From NCBI GenBank assembly GCA_964574215.1, contig CAZNLR010000042.1:1-46913 (forward strand): a stretch of 46,913 nucleotides of DNA, written 5' to 3'. The notes beneath the pieces are model-generated. The model searched no databases. It was not told where the DNA came from and worked only from the letters and a program-made list of their open reading frames with translations. Of this stretch, positions 24,474 to 32,021 are shown piece by piece. A program made the translations under genes and the position numbers. This DNA is from GCA-2725625 sp964574215 (GTDB lineage Bacteria; Pseudomonadota; Alphaproteobacteria; Rhodospirillales; UBA2165). Numbering within the stretch: the stretch's first letter is position 1; each line of letters opens with the position of its first letter.

Positions 24474-27241
24474 GCCACCCTCCGGCTATCGTCCCGCTTG
24501 GGGCCGGAGCCCTTGGTTACTTTAATGCGGGCGTGATCGGCGCCGCTGCCCGTCGAATCGGTCAATTTAAGGGAGAGCGATGTCAGGGAATTGAGGCTGG
24601 CCAGTTTCAAATCTTTGGCGAAGGGCGTCTTCCAATGGTCAAACTGCCCGATGATCAGCAAAGTGTCCGGTCGGATGCCTTCTCGGAGAACAGCGTAACC
24701 TTTGGTCTTGCCGGTGATCGATTCCAGAACAATCGGGTCGCCTTCTTCTATGCCCATTTCTTTGGCCTTGGAGGCGTTGATGATCACACCTTTATGACCA
24801 GACACATTGTGGGCCACTTCATTGATCATGGGTATGCCAACGTTGGAACCCCAGGAATACTGCATGGAGCGGGAGGTTAGCCCGACAAAAGGATAATCCG
24901 CCGGGTCGCCGCCGTTTTCCTTGATATGTTCCGACCATATATCCGGGAAGGGTTCATAGGTCGGCATGGGTTCGTATTCTTTCAATTGTTCATCCCACCA
25001 TTCGACACCGATTTCGTGCAGGCGGTTGGCCAGTTGGGTGCCGTGCCGCAGGATGCGTTCCTGATAGGGCAGTTCAAAGCGGATGCCGTTCTCTTTTAGG
25101 TGCGGATAGAGGAACCATTTTTCCTCGGGGTAAGGCTTCATCATAAAGCCGTTTTCCTTGAACCACTCCAGGTCGTGGATTTCCTTACCGTCGGAGAGGC
25201 TGTGACTCGCCGCCAAGGCTGATTTTTCCCAAATTTCCTCGCACGTATGGGGCCGGTCTTCGTCGATGGAGTAGTTAAATTGACCGGTCCGCAATCTGAC
25301 GCCGTGAGCGCCTTTGTTGATGTATTCGTTGTATTCCTTCAGGAAGCCAGCCCGCTTGGCGATTTCCGTCGAGATGTCGGTCATATCCATGCAGTCGACC
25401 ACCTTATCGCCGACCGGCTGGCGGATGGTGTAGCCCTCCGCTTTCCAGAACTGCTCGACAAATTTGGTGCTGCCCAACTGGATAAGCTGCAGGCTTTCCA
25501 AATCCGTGGCGTCCGGCAGGATGATATCCGCCATGTGATTGGTTTCGTCGGGCGTATAGGCGAAGGCGACGGTAAAGGGGAATTCGGCCACCCTTTCGGC
25601 AACTTCGGGTGCGTTCCAGGACGAGATTGCCGGGTTGGTTTTGTAGCAGAACCAGAGGTCCGGTTTGGTCGGTTTGGGCCAGTTTTTCGGCGGCTCTTTC
25701 TGGAACAGCCACGGCAGGTGCGCCGGCCCCAAGGCCGCCGACCACGGCGAATCGCCGACCAGCGGCACCAGCGTTTTATAAGCGTTTCGGATATGCGGAT
25801 CCTTGGCCCAGCCTTCTTTGCTTGTTTCGTTGAAGGGGAATTTCATGAAGCCGTCGTGGCCTCTGTTCGCAGATTTGCTCCGGTCGTCGGCAGGCCGATT
25901 GAGCTTAACATTGGTGCCCAGCGTGCCCCCGGGTACTTCCAGTGCGCCCACCAGGGTCAGCAGCAAGGTGCGGGCCCAGCAGCAATGATAGGCGCCCCAG
26001 CCGTTATTGACCGTTTTGCCCAGCACCACGGCCACCGGCCGGAAGGGCATGGTCTTGCCTTCGATCTCGATGGTTTCGCCGATGCAGGCGGCGGCCAGAT
26101 ATTCGTCGGCGACTTTGCGGATACGCTCCGCCGGCACATCGCATTCTTCGGCCGCCCATTCCGGCGTGTAGGGCGCCATGTGATCCAATAATTTCTGGAA
26201 CGCAGGTTGCACGTCCGCGGAATCATGTAGCCATTCCTGGCCATCCGGACCAATTTCAAGACCGGCACAGTTGTAGGTTCCTTCCATCGCTGGATCAGCA
26301 ATATTGGAATCATAGCCTTTGGCTTTGTTATCAGCCAAATCAAGGATAAGAGGTTTCCTCGAACCGGGGTCTCTAAGGAAATAACCGTTGGGACCCACCA
26401 GATAGGGGGAGTTGGAGTCTTCGGTCAGGCGTTCGACGTCGCAGACTTCCCGCCAATTGCGCCCAATAATCATGTGATTGATCAAGGCGAACATGAACGC
26501 CGCATCGGTTTTCGGTTTGATGGGCAGCCATTCACCGGAAAGTGCACCGGTGATAGACATATGGGGTTCCACTTGCACCCGTTTCATACCGCGCACCCGG
26601 GCGTCGGCGTGGCGGCGGATGCCGGCGACGCCACCCGACGCGTCACCGTTGTCACCGCACGATATGACATAATTGACGCGCGGCGTATCCGCGGAAACGA
26701 TAAAGGCCCGGTGCCACAATTCTCCATAAAGATGTTCGGAGTGGGTGCATTTGACGCCCTGACCGGCGCCAAATCCCAGGTCGACTTGCTTTAATGCGCC
26801 CAGTATTGCCGGGAAGGTTCCCATATATTGGGTGGGCGTGCCTCCGCCACCGAAACTGGCGGCAATGCGCGGATAGCCGGACTCGTCGGTCATGCCGGTT
26901 TCCCGGATATCCCTGATTTTGCCGGCGATGGTGTCCAGTGCTTCGTCCCATGTGATCGGCACGAACCCGGGATCCTGATCGCGGCCTTTTTCCGGGTTGG
27001 TCCGCTTCATCGGTTGTTTAACCCGGTTGGGATTGTATGTCTTCTGGATCAGGCCATAAGCCCGGACACACACCCGACCACAGCCGGGATGCAGGTCGCC
27101 GATGCCGTAATTGGATTCGACGCGCGTGGCGACGCCGTTCTCCACCTCGACCTTTAAAAGATCGGGACCGGAAACACATTGATAGCAAAAGACCGGAACC
27201 GTTTTTTTGCCGGTTCCAGCTACTCCATCGTTTTGCGCCAT
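24470..27241 (-). CDS. Molybdopterin (DMSO reductase family) oxidoreductase, catalytic subunit
   Basis: The 923-residue protein has the bis-MGD enzyme plan: an N-terminal Fe-S segment, a long pterin-binding core, and a C-terminal molydopterin dinucleotide-binding domain near SRSMQYSWGSNVG. The iron-sulfur cysteines are Cys19, Cys22, Cys54 and Cys58, a C-x2-C-x31-C-x3-C spacing that lacks the usual third cysteine close to the first pair. Cys165 (GVKCTHSEH) is a candidate Mo ligand. No Tat signal is seen, so it is probably cytoplasmic-facing. I chose the ATG at 27241, four bases after the thioesterase stop; the frame runs up to 27502 but that part overlaps the thioesterase. A phenylacetyl-CoA:acceptor oxidoreductase (PadB)-like role is possible; sulfur-compound reductases are alternatives. 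Confidence 0.9.
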   Translation of the reverse strand: MAQNDGVAGTGKKTVPVFCYQCVSGPDLLKVEVENGVATRVESNYGIGDLHPGCGRVCVRAYGLIQKTYNPNRVKQPMKRTNPEKGRDQDPGFVPITWDEALDTIAGKIRDIRETGMTDESGYPRIAASFGGGGTPTQYMGTFPAILGALKQVDLGFGAGQGVKCTHSEHLYGELWHRAFIVSADTPRVNYVISCGDNGDASGGVAGIRRHADARVRGMKRVQVEPHMSITGALSGEWLPIKPKTDAAFMFALINHMIIGRNWREVCDVERLTEDSNSPYLVGPNGYFLRDPGSRKPLILDLADNKAKGYDSNIADPAMEGTYNCAGLEIGPDGQEWLHDSADVQPAFQKLLDHMAPYTPEWAAEECDVPAERIRKVADEYLAAACIGETIEIEGKTMPFRPVAVVLGKTVNNGWGAYHCCWARTLLLTLVGALEVPGGTLGTNVKLNRPADDRSKSANRGHDGFMKFPFNETSKEGWAKDPHIRNAYKTLVPLVGDSPWSAALGPAHLPWLFQKEPPKNWPKPTKPDLWFCYKTNPAISSWNAPEVAERVAEFPFTVAFAYTPDETNHMADIILPDATDLESLQLIQLGSTKFVEQFWKAEGYTIRQPVGDKVVDCMDMTDISTEIAKRAGFLKEYNEYINKGAHGVRLRTGQFNYSIDEDRPHTCEEIWEKSALAASHSLSDGKEIHDLEWFKENGFMMKPYPEEKWFLYPHLKENGIRFELPYQERILRHGTQLANRLHEIGVEWWDEQLKEYEPMPTYEPFPDIWSEHIKENGGDPADYPFVGLTSRSMQYSWGSNVGIPMINEVAHNVSGHKGVIINASKAKEMGIEEGDPIVLESITGKTKGYAVLREGIRPDTLLIIGQFDHWKTPFAKDLKLASLNSLTSLSLKLTDSTGSGADHARIKVTKGSGPKRDDSRRVA

Positions 27242-27245
27242 TGTT

Positions 27246-27668
27246 TTATCCGCCGAATACTTTTTCCCGTTTCGCCGACAGGCGTTCGAAAGTTGTCTGT
27301 TTGTCGACGATGAACCGGGAATGGGTGCCCTTGCCGACATCTTCGAGGGAATCCTTGACCGCGACTTCCATCGTAACCGCCCGGCCTTTGACTTCGGTAA
27401 CCGTGATCGTGATCTCAACCTTGTCGCCTTCGACGGTCGCACCGGTGTGATAGACGTCAACATGGGTGCCGACCGAATCCTCGGTGTCATCGATATGCTC
27501 AAGAAGAAAATCCCGACAAGTATGTTCGATATCCCGGATCATAAAGGGGGTGGCGTAAACGCGGCCTTCGTCACCCATGAATCCAATGCAACTTTCGGGG
27601 ACGACCTCAAAAGTACGGGTGGTGGTGATGCCTGCAGCTAAACTGTCTTTCACTTTCTTTTTCTCCAA
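27246..27668 (-). CDS. FlK-like hot-dog acyl-CoA thioesterase
   Basis: The 140-residue protein matches the fluoroacetyl-CoA thioesterase (FlK) family. Thr40 (YATPFM), Glu48 (RDIEHTC) and His74 (VYHTGA) have the same spacing as the FlK catalytic triad Thr42, Glu50 and His76, and GKGTHSRFIVD closes the fold. These enzymes hydrolyse small acyl-CoA esters. It is the first gene of the operon, four bases ahead of the molybdoenzyme gene, which suggests the operon handles a CoA ester or must protect CoA from a dead-end ester. Real fluoroacetate resistance is unlikely from context. An FNR-type box lies about 150 bases upstream. Confidence 0.85.
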   Translation of the reverse strand: MEKKKVKDSLAAGITTTRTFEVVPESCIGFMGDEGRVYATPFMIRDIEHTCRDFLLEHIDDTEDSVGTHVDVYHTGATVEGDKVEITITVTEVKGRAVTMEVAVKDSLEDVGKGTHSRFIVDKQTTFERLSAKREKVFGG

Positions 27669-27816
27669 ATTTTATCTGAGCCAAAGCGGCTTCCTGCCGT
27701 GATTGTACCAGTCAAATCCGGTCATTCAATGTACGGTTTGACGAAATTGTCACATCGTGAGACGCCCAATACGGCATAGTTGGTTACTCTTCTGGCCTCG
27801 ATAGCATTTTTTTTCT

Positions 27817-27830
27817 TTGATTTAAATCAA
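27817..27830. promoter_or_regulatory. Perfect FNR/FnrL-type box
   Basis: TTGATTTAAATCAA matches the FNR consensus TTGAT-N4-ATCAA at all ten defined positions and is a full palindrome. It lies between the minus-strand thioesterase-molybdoenzyme operon (start 27668) and the plus-strand Nudix gene (start 27875). Activation at -41.5 would put a minus-strand start near 27782, giving a leader of about 114 bases. On the plus strand it would lie close to the Nudix start. Confidence 0.7.
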
Positions 27831-27874
27831 ATTGTTCGATGGCCGAACTAATTCTAATCCGCTATACAGGCGGT

Positions 27875-28675
27875 ATGAAACCTACGGATACGATTGAAAA
27901 GCTCGAACCGGCTGCCACCGTGCTCCTCATCCGTGACAGTACCGACGGAATGGAAGTGTTTATGGTGAAACGCCACCATAAAATGGAATTTGCCGGTGGC
28001 GCCCTGGTGTTTCCGGGTGGCAAACTGGATGAAACTGATTCCGATCCCGGTATTCGGCAATATTGCGGTGGTAGCGAATACCTATCTGATGCTCAGCTGG
28101 CCATGCGCATTGGCGGAATACGGGAAACATTCGAGGAATCGGGGGTGCTGCTCGCTCGTGAAGCCGGCGGAACGGAGCTTTTGAACGGCGCGCGCAGTGA
28201 AGCGTTGCAGCCCTACCGGGACCGCCTCAACAATGGCGAGGTAACCATAGTGGACATGGCGGAAGTCGAAAACATCCGCTATGCCTGTGACCTGATGATC
28301 CCTTACGGCCACTGGCTGACGCCGCCCAAATTTACCAGACGCTATGACACATGGTTTTATTTGGCGCGCGCGCCGGAAGAACAAATGGCATCGCATGACG
28401 AAGGAGAGTCGACCGATTCTCTGTGGATTACGCCGGGACAGGCACTCGAGGACGCAGAGGAAAGACGCCGCATCTTTGTCTTCGTGACGCGGATCAATCT
28501 CAAACAATTGGCGGAATCATCAAACTGTGCGGCGGCCATTGCCGCGGCGGAAAAATTTGATGTTCGCGCTTTATCGCCGGAAATAGAAAAAACCGAAGAT
28601 GGTGCCATATTCCGCATTCCCAAAGACGCCGGTTACCCGGTTTCCGAAATTTTCATTCCGGGCGACCTTCTGTAG
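27875..28675 (+). CDS. Nudix hydrolase (NUDT19/CoA-diphosphatase-like)
   Basis: The 266-residue protein has a Nudix box interrupted by an insertion: GGALVFPGGKLD at 41-52 and RETFEESG at 83-90, matching the REx2EExG catalytic helix. The long insertion is characteristic of the NUDT19/NUDT7-type group that hydrolyses CoA and its esters. I chose the ATG at 27875, preceded by AGGCGG; an upstream in-frame ATG at 27839 has no ribosome binding site and would add 12 residues. Proximity to a thioesterase-containing operon fits a CoA-related role but is only suggestive. It converges with the carbamoyltransferase gene. Confidence 0.87.
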   Translation: MKPTDTIEKLEPAATVLLIRDSTDGMEVFMVKRHHKMEFAGGALVFPGGKLDETDSDPGIRQYCGGSEYLSDAQLAMRIGGIRETFEESGVLLAREAGGTELLNGARSEALQPYRDRLNNGEVTIVDMAEVENIRYACDLMIPYGHWLTPPKFTRRYDTWFYLARAPEEQMASHDEGESTDSLWITPGQALEDAEERRRIFVFVTRINLKQLAESSNCAAAIAAAEKFDVRALSPEIEKTEDGAIFRIPKDAGYPVSEIFIPGDLL

Positions 28676-28715
28676 AGGTGCGTTTCGATTTCAGATTTAA
28701 GAATTATTTGTCGAT

Positions 28716-30551
28716 CTAATCCAACTCGAACGCATCTTTATAGTCACGTTTCAATTCAGGGTTCTGGTCCTCTTTCCTGAGAATGCAATTTCCAATCGCC
28801 AACATGTCCAGCTCGGTCCCCATGAGGCAGTGAAAGGCGTCTTTTGGTGTGCAGACGATGGGCTCGCCCCGGACGTTAAAGCTGGTGTTGGCCACTACGG
28901 GGCAGCCGGTCAGGTCTTTGAACCGGCTGATAAGAGCGTGGTATTTAGGATTGGTTTGCCGGTCTACGGTTTGAATTCTGGCGGTATAATCAACATGCGT
29001 AACCGCCGGAATTTCTGACCGTACGATGTTAAGTTGATCGATGCCGAACAGGGCGCGTTCTTGGTCGCTCATTTCTTTTCGGTGTTGTTTGGCGACATCG
29101 GCCACCAACAGCATATAGGGGCTGTCGGCATCCAAATCGAACCAGTCAGCCACGTCTTCGCGCCTCACCGATGGTGCAAAGGGCCGGAATGATTCCCTAT
29201 ATTTGATTTTAAGGTTGAGGGTTTTTTGCATGTCAGGCGAGCGGGCGTCGCCCAGGATCGACCGGTTGCCGAGGGCTCTCGGGCCGAACTCCATGCGATC
29301 CTGGAACCAGCCGACGGCCTTTCCGTCGGCCAGGGCCTGAGCAGCGATATTAGTCATTTCAGACTCATCATGACGCTCGACAACGGCGCCAGCCGTTTCC
29401 AGTCTCTCGACGATTTCATCGTCGGAAAAAGACGGTCCGAGATAAGCGCCCTGCATTGCATCCTTATCGCCGCTCACAGTTCGTGGTTGATCCTGGTAAA
29501 TATGATAGGCAGCGAGGGCGGCGCCCAACGCGCCACCCGCATCACCTGCCGCCGGCTGCACCCAAATGTTTTCGAATGCTCCATCCCTCAGTACCTTGCC
29601 ATTGGCGACGCAGTTGAGGGCGACGCCGCCTGCTAAGCATAGATTTTTGAAACCTGACTCTTTGGCCAATGACCGCGTCAGACGCAGAACCACCTCCTCG
29701 GTGACCGCCTGAATCGAGGCCGCCAGGTTCATCTCCCGGTCCGTTAGCAAATCTTCCGGTTTGCGCCGCGGGCCGTCGAAGAGTTGGTCAAATTTATCGT
29801 TGGTCATCCGCAGACCAGTACAATAATCGAAATAAGATTGGTCCAGCCGGAACGTTCCGTCTTCCTTTAGATCGATCAAATTGTCCAATATCGTCTGGAC
29901 GTATAGGGGGTCGCCGTATGGCGCCAGACCCATCACCTTGTATTCACCCGAATTCACTCTGAAACCGGTGTAGTAGGTGAAAGCTGAATAGAGGAGACCA
30001 AGGGAATGAGGAAAATGAAGTTCCTTGGTGACCTTTAACCGATTGCCCAATCCTTCGGCAACCGAGGTCGTCGCCCATTCGCCCACACCGTCCATAGTGA
30101 GAACGACAGCTTCATTAAACGGTGATGGAAAAAAAGCACTGGCCGCATGGCTTTGGTGATGCTCGGTAAAAAGCATTTTATTTTGCCAGTCGAACTGCGA
30201 ATCGAATTTTCGCAATTCCTTACGCAGCATATCCTTTTGAAAAAGCTTTTCCTTCAACCAGAGGGGCATGGCCATCCGGAACGACGTAAAGCCTTTGGGA
30301 GCGAATGACAGGTAGGTTTCAAGTATTCTCTCAAATTTGAGAAATGGTTTGTCGTAAAAAGCGACGAAATCCACCTGCCCGAGATTTACACCGGATTCAC
30401 GGAGACAATAGGTGATGGCGTTAACGGGAAAACCGGCATCATGTTTTTTCCGGGTGAACCGTTCTTCCTGGGCGGCGGCGACAACCTTGCCGTCTTCAAC
30501 AAGAGCGGCGGCGCTGTCGTGATAAAGAGCTGATATGCCGAGAACGCGCAA
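28716..30551 (-). CDS. NodU/CmcH/TobZ-type carbamoyltransferase
   Basis: The 611-residue protein transfers a carbamoyl group from carbamoyl phosphate, via carbamoyl-AMP, to a hydroxyl of a sugar or natural product. The N-terminal Kae1-like domain begins MRVLGISALYHDSAAA and carries the metal-binding HHQSHAASAF at 131-140; GGVALNCVANGK and FGPRALGNRSI are further signature segments, followed by the YrdC-like C-terminal domain. Twelve bases upstream lies the DUF5989 gene, then SxtJ. This three-gene set recurs in bacteria, but its product is unknown; no glycosyltransferase or biosynthetic cluster is present here to name a substrate. Confidence 0.93.
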   Translation of the reverse strand: MRVLGISALYHDSAAALVEDGKVVAAAQEERFTRKKHDAGFPVNAITYCLRESGVNLGQVDFVAFYDKPFLKFERILETYLSFAPKGFTSFRMAMPLWLKEKLFQKDMLRKELRKFDSQFDWQNKMLFTEHHQSHAASAFFPSPFNEAVVLTMDGVGEWATTSVAEGLGNRLKVTKELHFPHSLGLLYSAFTYYTGFRVNSGEYKVMGLAPYGDPLYVQTILDNLIDLKEDGTFRLDQSYFDYCTGLRMTNDKFDQLFDGPRRKPEDLLTDREMNLAASIQAVTEEVVLRLTRSLAKESGFKNLCLAGGVALNCVANGKVLRDGAFENIWVQPAAGDAGGALGAALAAYHIYQDQPRTVSGDKDAMQGAYLGPSFSDDEIVERLETAGAVVERHDESEMTNIAAQALADGKAVGWFQDRMEFGPRALGNRSILGDARSPDMQKTLNLKIKYRESFRPFAPSVRREDVADWFDLDADSPYMLLVADVAKQHRKEMSDQERALFGIDQLNIVRSEIPAVTHVDYTARIQTVDRQTNPKYHALISRFKDLTGCPVVANTSFNVRGEPIVCTPKDAFHCLMGTELDMLAIGNCILRKEDQNPELKRDYKDAFELD

Positions 30552-30563
30552 ATTACGCCCGCC

Positions 30564-30713
30564 TTAAAAGATTGTATAGATAAAGGGCGCCACGGCTGAT
30601 CCTTGGCTCAGGACGATCAGGCCGCCGAATACCGCCGACATGACAACAATGGGCAACAACCAAAATTTTTTTCGAATTCGCAAAAAAGCCCAGAGTTCGA
30701 CTATAAATCCCAT
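30564..30713 (-). CDS. DUF5989-type 49-residue membrane protein
   Basis: This very small gene encodes 49 residues starting MGFIVELWAFLRIRKKFWLL, with one membrane helix at about 18-38. Short one-helix proteins with the WxFLR-x-RKKFWL pattern are regular companions of SxtJ and NodU-type carbamoyltransferases. It lies between them, 13 bases from SxtJ and 12 bases from the carbamoyltransferase, so the three form one operon. Its role, perhaps membrane attachment of the transferase, is inferred. Confidence 0.82.
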   Translation of the reverse strand: MGFIVELWAFLRIRKKFWLLPIVVMSAVFGGLIVLSQGSAVAPFIYTIF

Positions 30714-30726
30714 GCTATTTTATTCC

Positions 30727-31158
30727 TCAGAATTGCCGTTCCATGGTTTCCGGTTCTGGGCCAGGCGGATCGCGCATAATCCAGTAAGACGTGGCGTCTT
30801 GGTCAAACGTTAACGGCAATGGCCGTTTTCCAAAGATTCGCATGATCAGTGCTGTTGGCGTCACCGTCAGGTAATACAAAAGGGCCATTACAAGCGGGGT
30901 GACAATTCTATGAAGAACCAGGCCAAACAGAAACCACACGCGGTTAAAAGGAGCCAGTATCTGGGGCAGCGTAAATGAAATAATGACCAGCACCAGTGCA
31001 GCGATAATCACCCACCAGCGAGGCGATCCCCCGTCTATAAGGGGCCAAATCCCGACGACGAATAAAACGGTGGCGAAGACAAATCCGAAGGCGCGGTCGG
31101 AACCGCTTTCCACGTTATCCGAACGCGCTAGGTCTTCATGAGTCTTTGTTTTTCCCAC
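30727..31158 (-). CDS. SxtJ family membrane protein
   Basis: The 143-residue protein has three or four membrane helices (about 23-40, 47-65, 70-85 and 85-105), then a soluble tail with PLPLTFDQDATSYWIMRDPP, a pattern typical of SxtJ proteins. SxtJ was named from the saxitoxin cluster but is widespread beside carbamoyltransferases, and its biochemical role is not established. It is the first gene of the three-gene operon. The surrounding genes give no sign of toxin synthesis. Confidence 0.85.
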   Translation of the reverse strand: MGKTKTHEDLARSDNVESGSDRAFGFVFATVLFVVGIWPLIDGGSPRWWVIIAALVLVIISFTLPQILAPFNRVWFLFGLVLHRIVTPLVMALLYYLTVTPTALIMRIFGKRPLPLTFDQDATSYWIMRDPPGPEPETMERQF

Positions 31159-31273
31159 TATTGTTCGGCGCTCCGATGTGAGGTCAGATAAGCTCGGGCC
31201 TGACTAACACACTCGGGCTCGGATTTCAAAGCGCTGATTTAGAATGCCCAGAGTTGCTCAACTTTGTCGGGGG

Positions 31274-32020
31274 TTAATCCACCATGGTCAAGCCGCCGGA
31301 GACGCTTAATACCTGGCCGGTGCAGTAGCTGGATCGTTCGCAGGCGAAGAACAGGATGGCGTCGGCGATTTCGTTGGGTTGGCCGAAGCGCCGCATGGGG
31401 ATGGCTTTCTTCAAGGCTTCCTGAATATTCTCCGCCGTGTCAGCCAGGAGAGGCGTTTCCGTCGGGCCGGGACAGACGCAATTGACGGCCACGTTGTAGC
31501 GGGCGCCTTCGCGGGCGAGCGCCTTGGTAAAAGCCAGTTGGCCACCTTTAGCGCCGGCGTATACGGATTCGGCGAGACTGCCGACCCGACCGGCATCGGA
31601 GGATACGTTGACGATGCGGCCGTATTTCTGTTCGAACATGCCGGGCACAAAGGCGTGGCACATTTTCATCGGTCCTTTGAGGTTAATGTCGATTTCCTTA
31701 TCCCAGCTGGCGGGATCGGAATCGACAAAAAATTCCGTGTGCCCCCAACCGGCGACATTGGCCAAAACGTCGAGGCGCCCAGATTCATTGAGAATCTGAT
31801 CCTTCAGCGCGGCAATAGAAGCGTCGTCGGTGATATCCAGACGGATGAATATCGCCTGGCCGCCCGATGAGCGAATTTCCTCGGCCGCTTTTTCGCCGTT
31901 TTCCTCGTTAAGATCTCCCATATAAACGGTGCCGTCCACTTCGGCGAACGCCTTCGCTGTCGCCAGGCCAATACCGGACGCCGCGCCGGTTACGAGAGTT
32001 ATTTTGTCGGTTAAATTCAT
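31274..32020 (-). CDS. Short-chain dehydrogenase, BadH-like
   Basis: The 248-residue SDR has TGAASGIG (11-18) for NAD(P) binding, NVAG (88-91), catalytic Ser141, Tyr154 and Lys158 (YAGAK), and the ending TGQVLSVSGGLTM. That ending and the GRIVNVSSDAGRVGS region resemble BadH, the 2-hydroxycyclohexanecarboxyl-CoA dehydrogenase of alicyclic-acid degradation; a FabG- or EntA-like role is the alternative. The start lies one base after the ligase stop codon, so translation is probably coupled. A CoA-ester or hydroxy acid substrate is inferred from this context. Confidence 0.87.
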   Translation of the reverse strand: MNLTDKITLVTGAASGIGLATAKAFAEVDGTVYMGDLNEENGEKAAEEIRSSGGQAIFIRLDITDDASIAALKDQILNESGRLDVLANVAGWGHTEFFVDSDPASWDKEIDINLKGPMKMCHAFVPGMFEQKYGRIVNVSSDAGRVGSLAESVYAGAKGGQLAFTKALAREGARYNVAVNCVCPGPTETPLLADTAENIQEALKKAIPMRRFGQPNEIADAILFFACERSSYCTGQVLSVSGGLTMVD

Positions 32021-32021
32021 A

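Noticed and set aside
25247..26191. 314-codon plus-strand frame inside the molybdoenzyme gene
   Set aside because: It is an antisense shadow of the catalytic subunit with no recognisable motif or ribosome binding site.
27242..27502. N-terminal extension of the molybdoenzyme reading frame
   Set aside because: It overlaps the thioesterase gene in another frame, has low-complexity S/R/P-rich translation, and the ATG at 27241 begins the family-like sequence.
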